A stretch of 64,000 nucleotides of DNA, taken from Aralia elata (lineage: Eukaryota; Streptophyta; Magnoliopsida; Apiales; Araliaceae). Shown one piece after another: positions 24,808 through 36,194 of the stretch. Within the stretch, counting starts at the first letter, position 1. Each line of letters opens with the position of its first letter. A program made the position numbers and the translations under genes. The notes beneath the pieces are model-generated. The model had not been told where the DNA came from. It searched no databases and was given only the letters and a program-made list of their open reading frames with translations. The stretch spans positions 62,001-126,000 of the forward strand of contig JAVJAP010000204.1 in NCBI GenBank assembly GCA_034770075.1, given 5' to 3'.

Positions 24808-26378
24808 CTACAAATCTGAAACTAGCCGAGGCAGGATGGACAGGGTGGTGGATAGATCTGAAGCATCAGCATCTCCTGCAATCTGCTGCCCCATCATATC
24901 AATACGATCCAGTAAAGCAGTAGCTCGGCTGACAGTCCCAAAATGAGCATCTACCACTGCCCTGGTCTGAAATACAATGGCCTCTCTATCAGCAATGGCA
25001 ACATCTCTAGCCCGAATGGCCTCATCTCTCTCAGCAAGGGCGGCATCCCTCTCGGCTTCAGTAGTAATCAGGGCCAGGCGGAGTCGAGAATCCTCAGCGA
25101 CCCGACTCGGGGCAGAATCGGCTGAAATGGAATGGTCTGTGGTATCTTCTGTGAAAATCACTCCAGAATCATCAAAGGCCCCAATCCGACTCAAACTAGC
25201 CGAAACCAGGTCTCCACGCGACCACTGTACGTAGGCAAATGTCTGGATGTGACAGCTCGCACTATATTCGGCAAAGATCCTGTGATTCCAAAGCTCGTAT
25301 ACCTGCAATAGATCCCTCTCTGTACAGAATGATATAAGGAATCGGTATGCGGCTGTACCCGCGAAGGGGTGTAAATCCTGTGTCTGATCAAACTGCCCCA
25401 TAACCGCCAGGGGATGATAGGTCGTCACGCCCCTTAACCCAGCAATGGGAATGAAATCCATGCCAGGCACATGAGTCAAGAAGCTCATGAAGGAGCAATA
25501 GCCCGAATAAACCAATAGATGAAAGGGGTCCTCAATGATAGACAAAAAATGATGTCCAGGAGGCCACATCAGTACAACTCACAGGACGAAACGAAAACTG
25601 CGCGGCTATGTTGTGACTGAAGCAAAAAACCCCCTTGGCGACGGAAATGGCCGATGGGACTAAGATGACTCATGAACCACATATACAATAAGGTCGAACT
25701 CCCTCTGAAGAATCTCCCTCGGAAGGACTGGCAGTATGTGGCCGACATATAGGTATCCGCCAATATCATGGGGAGAATGGTGTGATCCTCCTGAAGGGCC
25801 CGAACGGCCGCAACAATCCGCATGTCCAAATGATCGGATCCTGCAGGCAAATACAAAACTGAGATGACACAGGCCATCAGAACGCCCACTCTCAAGGCAT
25901 CCCAGCGCTCCTCGGACACGGAAAAATCACCGAGGAAAAGACGGAAACTGTCAGGTGAGCCGAATCGGTCAATCAAGAATTGAAGAGGAACCATATGGTC
26001 TGATGTGGTTACCGGTAATAAGACAGCCCTCCGCAAACCGGTGAAAGTCAAGAATTGACGGCGCATGGAACCAACAGTAACCCTAGCACAGGGACCATCC
26101 AAGGGCAAGCCGGTGAAGCGAGCATACTCCTCAAGGGTGGGGGTCAGCTCTACTGTCCCAAACCTAAACACCTGACGGGCAGGGGCCCAATAGTTCAGAA
26201 GACCACCCACAAAGCCCGCTGGCACCTGAAAGGCCAGTAAGGACCAAGAATGTCCCAAAAGACCATCTGCGATAATCCTGTCTGCCGGCAGTAAACTGTC
26301 CAACCAGCGGAAGAGGCTGCCGACCAACCCTGTGGGAGGAATGGAATCCAAACGAGTCACGACATCCGAGGACGACAT
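24808..26378 (-). pseudogene. Antisense gene L1: DUF7745-like protein with coiled coil
   Basis: Runs opposite to pol. The first frame (269 residues, MSSSDVV at 26378) has FRFGTVELTPTLEEYARFTGLPL, ILADTYMS and LLYMWFMSHL, which I recognise as the plant DUF7745-type domain common beside the plant mobile domain. The second frame (253 residues, from 25569) continues it with DFIPIAGLRGVTTYHPLAVMGQF, then an acidic Ala-rich coiled coil of AERDAALAERDEA repeats. The join is a one-phase break: the first frame stops in TGATG overlapping the second ATG. A GTGAGT donor at 25582-25577 makes an intron an alternative. Function in the element is unknown. Confidence 0.7.
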
Positions 26379-26588
26379 CTGAAAAAAATAGTATCAAAAA
26401 GACTGTACAGGGGTCATTCTCTATCCATAAATAAAAGCATGCATCATACAGTTAATAATGAAACAGGTGAATTCCATAGAGATGAAAAAGAACTGTGCGT
26501 AAATGAATAAATGAGTTCAGTACATAGTGCATAAATGAAAAAGAAATCTAAGCAGGTGCCGATACAAAAGGCCCTATCCTATCCTGGT

Positions 26589-28570
26589 CTAAATAAAATC
26601 AGTATCATCTATGAAAGCAGGATCCTCGAACTGATCCCCCGGAGTCGTCGAGCTCGGAGGACCAAAGTTCATATCAGGGATGTAGGGATGCGCTGTGGCA
26701 TCAGATGAACTCGGGCCTGCATCATAACCTGCACCGTCAGGATCGTAGGTGTAAGCCTCCTCCGGGGCCCGGCCCAATCCTCGAATAAACAACGACAACT
26801 GATCTACCTGACGGGTCAATGAGGCGATCTGATCAGCGTGGGTAGGGGTCCGAACACAGGCAGCCCAATCGGTCATCGTCACCGAGCCTGGAACCATATC
26901 TCCAAGGAAGAAAGTGGCCCGAGTCTGAGGACCGATGGTACGGGGCACCCACCATGTACGGAATGCATCACTCGTAGTGGGACCTGTGGAAAGCATCCGA
27001 CCATCCTCCCCGGCAAGCATGATCTCTGAAGGCTGAGAATCCAGCGGCCAGAAAGTAGTGAAGGAAAGGGAGTGCGGGATGCGGATCTCTCCAGTGACGC
27101 ATCTGAATGCGCGCTCTCCCAGATACATCACCCAGCCTCCAACACTCTGCAAAGTGAGGCGACGGGTAGAAAGCTCGAACTCCGGGCCGGAAGGATGCCC
27201 GTCAGCAAACCCCACAGTCAAATGCTCGGAGAGGTAGGGAATCCAGACGACGTCGGCAGCCGTGATCAACTCCAGCTGAATACGACAATGTGCAAAGCTG
27301 CCCGACACGGGGACCTCCTCCAGAGTACTGTGATGCCATCGCCGACCCCGAGGATAAGTGTCCGGGCCCAGAGTAGTGATAGGCCTCAGACATGGAAGCC
27401 GCTCACAAGCCCAGAACTGTGAATAGAAGCAAGGCAAGGCATGAGTCACTATCAAATACAGAAAAGAGATGAAAGGAAAAGAAATACAGTAAGAGAGAGG
27501 AGGAGGGGACTCACCAACAGAAAATGGTAGAAGCCGAGCCAGGCATCAGTCTGTCCCTCTGAGCGTAGACGCATGCCGTGGAGGAAATAGGCAAAGGTGA
27601 ATGACCCCCAGTCATAATCACCGATGCGGTCCACATCTCTCTGACCGCTCCTACGGAACGCTGAAATGAATGGTGGAGGAGTTGTTCCCCAGAAAACAAC
27701 CCCTCATGATGGTCAGGAACAGGCGTCGTAGCAGAATGTCCCTGGTGCCCCGATCTGCTGGAATAGGCAGCGCATAGAGGACCCCCCCCGACTGCATCGA
27801 CTGCCAAGGCGCCGGATCGAATGCTACGGGCCTTAAAGACCCGGTCCTCAGCAGCGAAGCCCAGCAAAGCTCGAACCTCCACAGGGGTGATATCCAGATC
27901 CAAGGGGACGCGGGACCCGGTAAACTCAATGCCAGTAATGTACCTCCAGTCCCATGGGGTCAACACGACCTCGCAGTCGAGGAGATGGAGGAGACTGCGT
28001 CTGGTGGAACCATCGCTCGGATAAAGCCCTCATATAAACCCCAGGGGCACTGGCGGGGGATGATAGTGAAGAAATGTCGGAAGCCCCAAGAGTCCACCAT
28101 CGCCCGATAATCACTGTGCAGGGCCGCGTAAAGGGAATAGATGTTGAACCAGTTACCCCTCGGCTGGGTAAACTCGGGTACCTGGGGCAATCACCAAGGG
28201 GTCAATCCGGGTAAAAGGAGAATGGAGAAATTGAGAATGAAATCAGAATAGAGCTGAAATATACCTCGTTAGCCACGAGAGATGCCGAGGGGTGACGACT
28301 GAGATCCCGACCCAAAAGATCGGGTATCTGCACAGAGGCGCCAGAAGGAGCCTGATGAGTAGATGGAGCCGGAGTGCTGGAGGATGGCCCCTCCGCCGCG
28401 ACCTCCGGAGGAACAGCCTCCTCAAAGTCCGGAGGACCAGGACGAATAACAGCCTCCGTCAAACGACGAGCCTGACGGGTCCGAGGAGGAACAGGAGTGG
28501 GTGCAGCCCTACGACGGCGAACACCCGAAGTCCGAGAGGCGGAGGAGCTACTGGGCGCATCACGATCCAT
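26589..28570 (-). pseudogene. Antisense gene L2: plant-mobile-domain-like, three exons
   Basis: Exon 1 28570-28265 encodes a disordered Ser/Pro/Arg-rich head (MDRDAPSSSS). Intron 1 (28264-28182, 83 bp, GTATAT to GCCCCAG) and intron 2 (27514-27417, 98 bp, GTGAGT to TTCACAG) both join in phase 0. Exon 2 (28181-27515) has NWFNIYSLYAALHSDYRAMV, VVLTPWDWRYITGIEFTG and FTFAYFLHGMRLRSEGQ. Exon 3 (27416-26589) begins FWACERLPCLRP and ends in an acidic tail, stop at 26589. This pattern fits plant mobile domain (PMD)-type proteins. Exon 2 has phase breaks near 28015, at the C8 run near 27781-27789 and near 27645, so it is decayed. Its 3' end faces L1, on the same strand. Confidence 0.65.
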
Positions 28571-28680
28571 AGCTGGAATAGAACGGGCGAGAAAGAAGGT
28601 AAGTTTCCTTTTAAAATTATGTAATGAACATTTCTAAATTTCTAGCCTCATCATATGATTAATGCAACATGATGCATGCT

Positions 28681-28704
28681 TAAAAAAAAAAAAAAAAAAA
28701 AAAA

Positions 28705-28736
<32 letters not shown>
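28681..28736. repeat. Poly(A) tract
   Basis: About 54 A residues with one C, just upstream of L2 (poly(T) on its sense strand). A weak TATATA on the minus strand lies at 28943-28949. Confidence 0.95.
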
Positions 28737-28738
<2 letters not shown>

Positions 28739-29225
28739 GGCAGAGTTCCGTTTGTAAATTGAACATCCCAGGCATAAGCCAAGCGGTGTTTTCCATCAAT
28801 CAAAACCTCAAACAGATTTAAATTGCATTCATATATGTAATTACAGCATGTAATGCATGATTTTATTGCAGAAAAGGAATAACAATATGTGGGACCCGCC
28901 TCATGAACATAAAATAGGACTCACATAGTTGATACATAGCATGTATATATGATGGTACATTACATAGCATTGTAAAGCATACATTTTATCTCTAAACATG
29001 CAAATAATCAAATGTATAGCAAAACATTGACGAAATTAAAAAGTGACCGGTCAAAGTGTTACCTGTAGCGTGTAGATCAATCCTACCGGAACAGTTTTTG
29101 CAGGAAAGTTGAAAAAAATCGACAAAAAGCTCTTGCGAACAAGAAAAATCGAGAGAATCTCTTTGAATTACAAGTTGAAAGTGACAGATCTGGAGGAGCC
29201 GCGTTGGATTTAAGGCCCGATCATG
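28737..29225. mobile_element. Tat 3' region, upstream of antisense gene L2
   Basis: AT-rich and no coding sequence recognised. On the minus strand it is the promoter-proximal region of L2. Confidence 0.4.
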
Positions 29226-29311
29226 GCCGCAGATGTATCTGCGGCTGGCCGCAGATCCATCTGCGGCTGGCCGCAGATCCATCTGCGGCTGGCCGCAGAT
29301 CCATCTGCGGC
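29226..29311. repeat. 22-bp tandem array of a 20-bp palindrome
   Basis: Four copies of GCCGCAGAT-NN-ATCTGCGGC (29226, 29248, 29270, 29292), each a 9-base inverted repeat around two bases, separated by TG. The same palindrome occurs beside the TATA box in both LTRs. Confidence 0.93.
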
Positions 29312-29371
29312 TTGCCCTGGTGGGTCCCCCCTTGCTCCCTCGCAACCATTTGACGTGTTGAAGTGAAAAGT

Positions 29372-30403
29372 TTACGCGATGGGTGACCGGCGACGATACC
29401 CGGCCCCGACATGACGATCGACCGGCGACGATAACCGGCGATCACGAGATGGATGACCGGCGACGATAACCGGCTCCGACAGATAACCAACCGGCGACGA
29501 TAACCGGGGGTTACGAGATGGGTGACCGGCGACGATACCCGGCCCCGACATGACGATCGACCGGCGACGATAACCGGCGATCACGAGATGGATGTCCGGC
29601 GACGATAACCGGCTCCGACAAGATAACCGACCGGCGACGATAACCGGGGGTTACGAGATGGGTGACCGACGACGATACCCGGCCCCGACATGACGATCGA
29701 CCGGCGACGATAACCGGCGATCACGAGATGGATGTCCGGCGACGATAACCGGCTCCGACAAGATAACCGACCGGCGACGATAACCGGGGGTTACGAGATG
29801 GGTGACCGGCGACGATACCCCCACCCCGGCCCCGACATGACGATCGACCGGCGACGATAACCGGCGATCACGAGATGGATGACCGGCGACGATAACCGGC
29901 TTCCGACAAGATAACCAACCGGCGACGATAACCGGGGGGTTACGAGATGGGTGACCGGCGACGATACCCGGCCCCGACATGACGATCGACCGGCGACGAT
30001 AACCGGCGAACACGAGATGGAAGACCGGAGACGAAAACCGGCTCCGACAAGATAACCAACCGGCGACGATAACCGGGGGGTTACGAGGTGGGTGACCGGC
30101 GACGATACCCGGCCCCGACATGACGATCGACCGGCGACGATAACCGGCGATCACGAGATGGATGTCCGGCGACGATAAACCGGCCTCCGACAAGATAACC
30201 GACCGTCGACTATAACCGGGGGTTACGAGATGGGTGACCGGCGACGATACCCGGCCCCGACATGACGATCGACCGGCGACGATAACCGGCGATCACGAGA
30301 TGGATGTCCGGCGACGATAACCGGCTCCGACAAGATAACCAACCGGCGACGATAACCGGGGGTTACGAGATGGGTGACCGGCGACGATACCCGGCCCCGA
30401 ACG
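29372..30403. repeat. Higher-order tandem repeat, about 7.3 x 140 bp
   Basis: Units start TTACGAGATGGGTG at 29372, 29511, 29651, 29791, 29940, 30081, 30223 and 30363 (spacing 139-149). Each unit is itself four related blocks of about 35 bases, each holding CCGGCGACGATAACCGG or a variant. GC-rich against AT-rich surroundings. The long frames through it arise from the repetition and are not called as genes. Confidence 0.95.
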
Positions 30404-30627
30404 AGACGATAGATTGAGAGAGTGAACCCAACGACTAACAAACACGGTCAAGGGGTTGATACATTGACACTCTTACGAATGTCTTGCATGCATTGCATCT
30501 TATGTTGCATCATAAGCTATATGTGTGAGGCATCATGTGTGCACTGTCATTCTTACACACTGTCATTCATGCATCGAGTGTCTACTCTTTATCCTGTTCA
30601 TTTCATTTATCATTTCATAAACATGAT

Positions 30628-30640
30628 AAAGAGGGGCAGC
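30628..30640 (+). other. Tat polypurine tract
   Basis: AAAGAGGGGCAGC lies directly before the 3' LTR start TGTAGACACC, the expected site for plus-strand priming. Confidence 0.8.
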
Positions 30641-32759
30641 TGTAGACACCCAAATTTTGCGTTTCCTTCTACTAACCTTGACAGGAGGGCGAAATCGTCA
30701 ATTGAACCAGCTTGCAGGAGCAAAGGAGCGGGCACAAGGGCGAGCGCCCGGCCCCCGCCGAAATGCTTTGGTCAACCCAAGTTTAGGTGACATTAAATCC
30801 GTCATAGGCAGGCACTTACTAATGAGGTGGCTCGTCTACCGGAAATTCCCGGACTGCCGAACACGAGCCTGTCAACGAAAAACCGACGTTGCGGCACGAA
30901 AATCGAGGCGTGGCACGAAAATCGAGAAAGTCAAGCCCGCCAGCCGCGGATGGATCTGCGGCCAAGTGGGTGCGCCAGCACGAAAACCGGGAAAATCAGC
31001 ACTCAGCAGCTGTGTGCGATGGGAGGCGGGCCAGCTGGCCAGCCGCAGATCTATCGGCGGCCAGCCGCAGATAGATCTGCGGCTGGCTCTGGCCAGCCTA
31101 TTTAAGCCAGCTTCGGCAGCATACAGGGGGTTCAGCAGTTTTGAAGAAGAAGAATTTCTGCAGCAAGCAGCAAAAAACAACGGAAATAGAGAGAAAATAG
31201 CTAGATTTTTGCAACAAAATAGGGAGAAAGAAGAGGAAAAAAAGAGTGGAATTAATTCTTTTGAGTTTGGTTGTATCAAATACATCATTTATCCTATTCA
31301 AATACACAAGTTCACATCCATTTTGAGATCAATTGCAAGGTGAAAATTTCTATTTGTTCTAGCAATTCATGTCCTATTGATTTGGGTAAATTAGATATAA
31401 TTTTCATGTATCTTGTTGAACAATGAATTAGGGATTATGAGTGAAGTTTCCATCGGAATAAACTCCTCCTAATAACCCGATGATATTCGTTCATTAATTT
31501 CTTGGTTTGTTTTAAGGTGTTATATTCGGTATCAATTCCTTTAAATCGTTATTTTAAGATGTCTTGGTATTGTTAGATTTATCCGGGTTGGTTTATTTTC
31601 TTGTAATATCCGATTGTTTGTGTGTGGATACTTGGTTGTGAGCCTAGGAAAGCGACCCCGGGGTCCCGATCCGATGATGGACATATCTTGATGTAAGAAG
31701 TAGAGATGACGTAGTTCTCATTGTAAATATGTAATCGTTGGGCCTTAAAACGACGCTAAGGCGAGAATCGTGCTTAAGGCCCCGAAATAGTGAAATTTGT
31801 GATTGTTGGCGTTCGGGGATATTTTGATGGCTTACATGCCCATGAATAGCCCCGACGCGTGTTTATGCTCGATTTGAATTATGACACGAAATTGATTTCA
31901 AAGCTAAATGATAAGATTTTCATAAAATCAATCAAAGTAGGATATTAGAATCACGAGGTTAAAATTTGAGAAACGTTAATGAAATGTCGATTCATATCTA
32001 ACGAGAAAGATAAAGAAAAATCGTTTTCCAAAACAACACACGAAATGATTTTATAAATAATTGACGTTTTATTAAATCTTTGTGCATAGGGTGAAAGAGA
32101 TCCTAGAAATTGCCCATCATTTTATGAAAGCAACGTATAGATCTCGATTCCTATTTTGACGAAGGTTTTTTAAAAACTCTTGTTTTGTTAAAACGACACT
32201 TAACGAAAATCTCATAGTTTTGATAATTAAAATCAAACCTTTTCTCATAAAGCTTTCTCGTGTATGCCGAAAAGACATTCCGAAGCATTCTCAAAGTAAA
32301 ACACGATTTTCCCTAAAATCCAAATGATTCTTTCATACAACCTCACCACAACATTCACATAAGCACACCTACACCCACACGCACGCACACACACACACAT
32401 TTCATGAATTAAAGGATAGGAGAAGCATCAAGATTGCGGTAACCGTGTTTCACGGAAGTCGAGGGGTGCCTAACACCTTCCCCTCACTTAAACAAGCCCC
32501 CGAACTCTATGAATCTCGATTCGCAGACCAATTAATTCGGAGTCACATATGAGCCAGCGATTTATAAAACACGAAAATTCGGATGAGTTGGTACATCCAT
32601 TTCAAATATACCAACTGGCGACTCTGGTTAATTGGCTCATCATAAAAACGATCTTTCAAAACCCCGTCGACATCAATGCCGACCTTTTCCAAACGTCATC
32701 TAAACCAAAAGGTTAAAATTGGAAAAGACCAAAGGAGAAGAGAAAACCCGGCGTCGACA
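30641..32759 (+). mobile_element. Tat element 3' LTR
   Basis: 2119 bp, same ends as 14550-16659 and the same palindromes and TATTTAAG box (near 31045-31104). Divergence is modest in U3 and higher in the 31440-31870 segment, with several indels. Confidence 0.93.
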
Positions 32760-34402
32760 ATGATGGTGATCATGCTAATGAGATCTAAATTCTAGATAGC
32801 TCACAAACTAAAATCGTTCCTAATCGTTGGATTACTAAAAAGAGAATTAGTGAATCTGGATAGATTAGTACATACGTTGCTTGCTCTTAAGAAGAGGATG
32901 ATTGATCTCATAATCATTTGTGTGGAGACACTAAAGCAAGTATGTAGGTGCTTATTGGAGAATAAGTTCACTGAACGTGGCTCGCTAAGGAATACCTAAT
33001 GGAGTTTTACTCGCCTGTCAATAAGAATTCCTCTAGTGATAGTAGTACAAGTGATCCTTGGACTTGAGATCATCATAGTATCTTGTGTATGATGAGTTAT
33101 ACTTTGACATATCCCTTAAGACCTTTGGGTATATCAAAGGGTATGATTGGGTATAATAAGTTGTGCATGGAGATAGGTGAATGATCAACAAAGAATCTAT
33201 CACGTCTAGTAAAAGATGTGAATGTCCTATGTGATTCGATAAATGACAACTCAGTAGTCCTTGGCCAAGGCAGAATGAAATTAGAAAGGAGTTTCTAATT
33301 TACATTATTTAGAGTTGTGCATTTGGAAATCGAAATACATATAATTAAATAAAATAAGACTTGACAGTAAATCCATGTCTTATATTTAATTGGGACATTG
33401 TATGGTAGAAGGATTGAATTGTACGGTAACTATTCACTGAAAGGTTCTTTTGTGATTAATGTTGAAATCTATATTATCTGGAAAGTCGTTGATCGCTAAG
33501 GGGGCTTACCCTTATTGTAGAATAAATATTATTTATTTAAATGAATTAAATAGTTTAATTTATTTATTTAAATAAGATTAGAATTGTTCTAATTGATTTA
33601 TTCATAACCGGTTTAATATGGAGAACCTAGGGGTCACACCGCAAAAGAAAAATATTTATTTAAGAAGTAAATGACATAATTGTAATAATAAGTTAAGTGT
33701 ATTTAATTTAATCTATGGAGATAGAATAAATTAAATAACTTAATATTTATTATTTAATATTTTGGAAATATTAAATATAAATTAATAAGAGGAGTCTTAT
33801 TATTATTATTACTATTATTATTATTTGATTCCTAATAGAGATTGGGAATTAATTAATAGAAGTACTCTCACATGAATTCCTAATTGGATTAGGAGCATAA
33901 TTAATTAAAGGAGTTTAATTATAATTAAAACTCTAATTCTAAATAGTTTAGGGAAGGGTTATTCCTACATCTATAAATAAGAGGAGTCTTATCATAGATT
34001 AGGGTTACACACTCTTGCATTAGATTATGGAGAGTACTTGCAATTTCTACAGAGATAGAAACTAGAGTTTTGCCAATACCCAACTTCTTGAATACCTATT
34101 CTTCCTTGGTGGATCACCTCTAGAGGCCAAACACTTGGGTGGCTAACGTTGATCAAAGGAAGGAATCTCATCGGTGGAATTCGAGGAGAACACGAAGGAC
34201 TAGGAGTTGAACTTGTGCCCGATGAAGCTTTGATCTACGAGGGTATAATTCTTATTCTCTTTCTCTTTCGTTTAATTGATAATTGAACACAAGGATAGAT
34301 CATGGTGATGGTTTGTATTAAAAATTTTAAAATCTGTTTTATCACGCTTCCGCTCTATTTGTGTAATTTGATTGCATGCTTGCGTTATATACAAACCTTA
34401 CA
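32760..34402 (+). mobile_element. Copia A tail and 3' LTR
   Basis: Bases 33371-34402 match the copia 5' LTR part 4172-5208 and end ACAAACCTTACA at 34402. Bases 32760-32789 resume the pol C terminus. The LTR's left edge is not determined: its expected TGTTAGG start is not visible, so it lies somewhere in about 32790-33370. TATAAATA at 33972-33979. Confidence 0.75.
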
Positions 34403-36194
34403 TGAGTGTGTTTTACGCTCCATCTCAACTCACCACATGATTCATTGTTTCACTCGGCAAGGTTCAAAAACTTCAAAATTTTTAATAATCCAAAATTTCC
34501 CCCCAAACTTATGTTAGTGCCTAAATTCGCTTTGAATGATGCTCAAATAAATTTTCTAGAGTTTCAATAACATCAATCACAAGCATTCACCCATTTTTTT
34601 TAAAGTCTCAACTAGCTAAACAAATGGATATGTGCTTTAAAGTGTACAAGGATCACAACAGTGTAAAACCAACTAATGAGTCAAAATATAAACAAAACAT
34701 GCTCCTCCATTCTCCATGAGTTAGAATTTAAGCACATTCTGATCCTTGGCCATAATCAAATCAAATCAATCAATTGCTCAAGTTATCCTAAAAATATACT
34801 AACTAAAATGCAAATCTAATAACATAATACGCTCAAGTACCAAATAAAATAAGAACACACCCCCAAACTTAAACTAGACATTGTCCTCAATGGCTACGAT
34901 AAAAAAAATTAAAATAGAGGACTTCCCTGAAAATATAACAATCTTCCTCCTTGTCTGCTAAGTGTGAAGAATAGGCTAGGCACATGGGAATGAATAAGGC
35001 ACTGCACTCGAATTGGACTCGAATAACCTGTAAACACAATAGAAGCAAGTTTATTAAATCATAATAAATGCAAAATTACTAACTACTATGAAACCTAATA
35101 AAATAATATATAATACTAAATATTAAACTTAGGTTGCCTCCCAATAAGCGTTTGTTTTATAGTCTCAACCTGATTACTTCATCTTCTCTCAATATGGTTC
35201 AATTGCAAAAATTGTCATTTCGTGCCTCCTCTTAGTCTTTTCTTTGAATTCCTTAACATCATTGTACGTTTGAAAACCCCCAAACTTATCGTCATCCATT
35301 GGCAGAAAATAACTCTCATCATTAGATTCAATATTTTCTGCATCCTTGACCACACCACTCCGGAAGCACTCCTCACGATCATTTGGAAGCATGATTGCCT
35401 TAAACACCTTGAATGTAACCTCTTCTTGTTGTGGCCCATTCTTAATCCTTTTCTTTTCAGCTTCATTAACATCTTTCGCATCATCGTGTGACCTTTTTAG
35501 TTTTCCTCCCACAGCCTCCTGTAACTCCTTACCATTTTGAAGTGTCTATGCATTGCATTTCCTTCTTGGATTAACTTCAATATCGCTTGGCAAAGTATTA
35601 AGAGGCCGGTTTTAAAGTGCATTGACAAGTTGTCCTATTTGATTCTCGAGATTTCGAAGCGCCACTTCTTGATTATTCATCCTCATCTCATACTGCTCTA
35701 TGCACTTGGTAAGAAGTTCCTCAAAATTTGAGTTTTCCTCTTGTTGTGGTGGAGGTGGATACGAGAATTCTGGTGGGTATGACAGTCTTGGAGCATAAAA
35801 TTAAACTTGATTATAATAGCTCCATGAAAAGTCTTGATGATTCTACCAACCCGGATGATAGTAATTTTGGTCGGTACTAGGCTGTTGTTGCTGATAGGAG
35901 GCATTCTGAATGGGCTGACTTCCGAGAGCGTCAATTTTCTTTGTAAGTGTTGTTATTTGGGCAATCATCTGTGCAGAAAATGATGTAACTGTATCCACTT
36001 CAATTATCCCTGCCACCTTTGGTTGTGTCATCCTCTCAGACGACCATTGATAATTATGCGGGTATGGTACCTGAAAAAGAAAACAAAACAAAAAAGAATT
36101 AAATAAAAAAAAAATTTAAATTAAGATTAATTTGATTGAAATTAATATTGGCAAAAATTATTAAATTAATTCTCCATCAACGGCGCCAAAAACT
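34403..36194 (-). mobile_element. Athila-like element, internal region (truncated)
   Basis: Minus strand, next to the LTR at 36195. The PBS is seen as the complement of TCTCCATCAACGGCGCCA at 36171-36188, that is TGGCGCCGTTGATGG, the tRNA-Asp type common in Athila. Short gag-like frames remain at 35843-36091 (Gln-rich, SYQQQQPSTDQNYYHPGW) and 35189-35512 (FKAIMLPNDREECFRSGVV). No pol is present here: copia A interrupts the element at 34403 and the rest should lie beyond the left edge of the window or be lost. Confidence 0.6.

Larger units (their letters stand above)
14550..32759 (+). mobile_element. Tat-lineage Ty3/gypsy retrotransposon (18.2 kb)
   Basis: Two LTRs of about 2.1 kb (TGTAGACACCC...GGCGTCGACA) bound an element with gag, protease, RT, RNase H, a second RNase H and integrase on the plus strand, followed by a long 3' region with antisense genes and tandem repeats. 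The second, archaeal-type RNase H between RNase H and integrase is the known mark of the Tat lineage (Ogre, Retand and relatives), as are antisense extra ORFs and 3' tandem repeats. The LTRs differ by many substitutions and indels, and gag, pol and the antisense genes carry frameshifts, so it is old and inactive. Flanking pentamers (AACAC at 14545, ATGAT at 32760) do not match, so no clear TSD. Confidence 0.92.

Noticed and set aside
29226..30403. CRISPR-like regularly spaced repeats
   Set aside because: Repeats are head-to-tail with related, not unique, spacers and sit inside a plant retrotransposon.
29221..30441. Long minus-strand reading frames rich in Arg/Gly/Ser through the 140-bp repeat
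   Set aside because: They come from the repetition of a GC-rich unit lacking stops; unit lengths of 139-149 change phase and there is no conserved domain.
30657..31343. 228-residue plus-strand frame in the Tat 3' LTR
   Set aside because: It lies entirely in the LTR, is broken in the paired 5' LTR, and has no recognised domain.
35189..35512. A host gene in the Athila-like interior
   Set aside because: The frame is short, lies between an Athila-type PBS and a copia breakpoint, and resembles Athila gag fragments.
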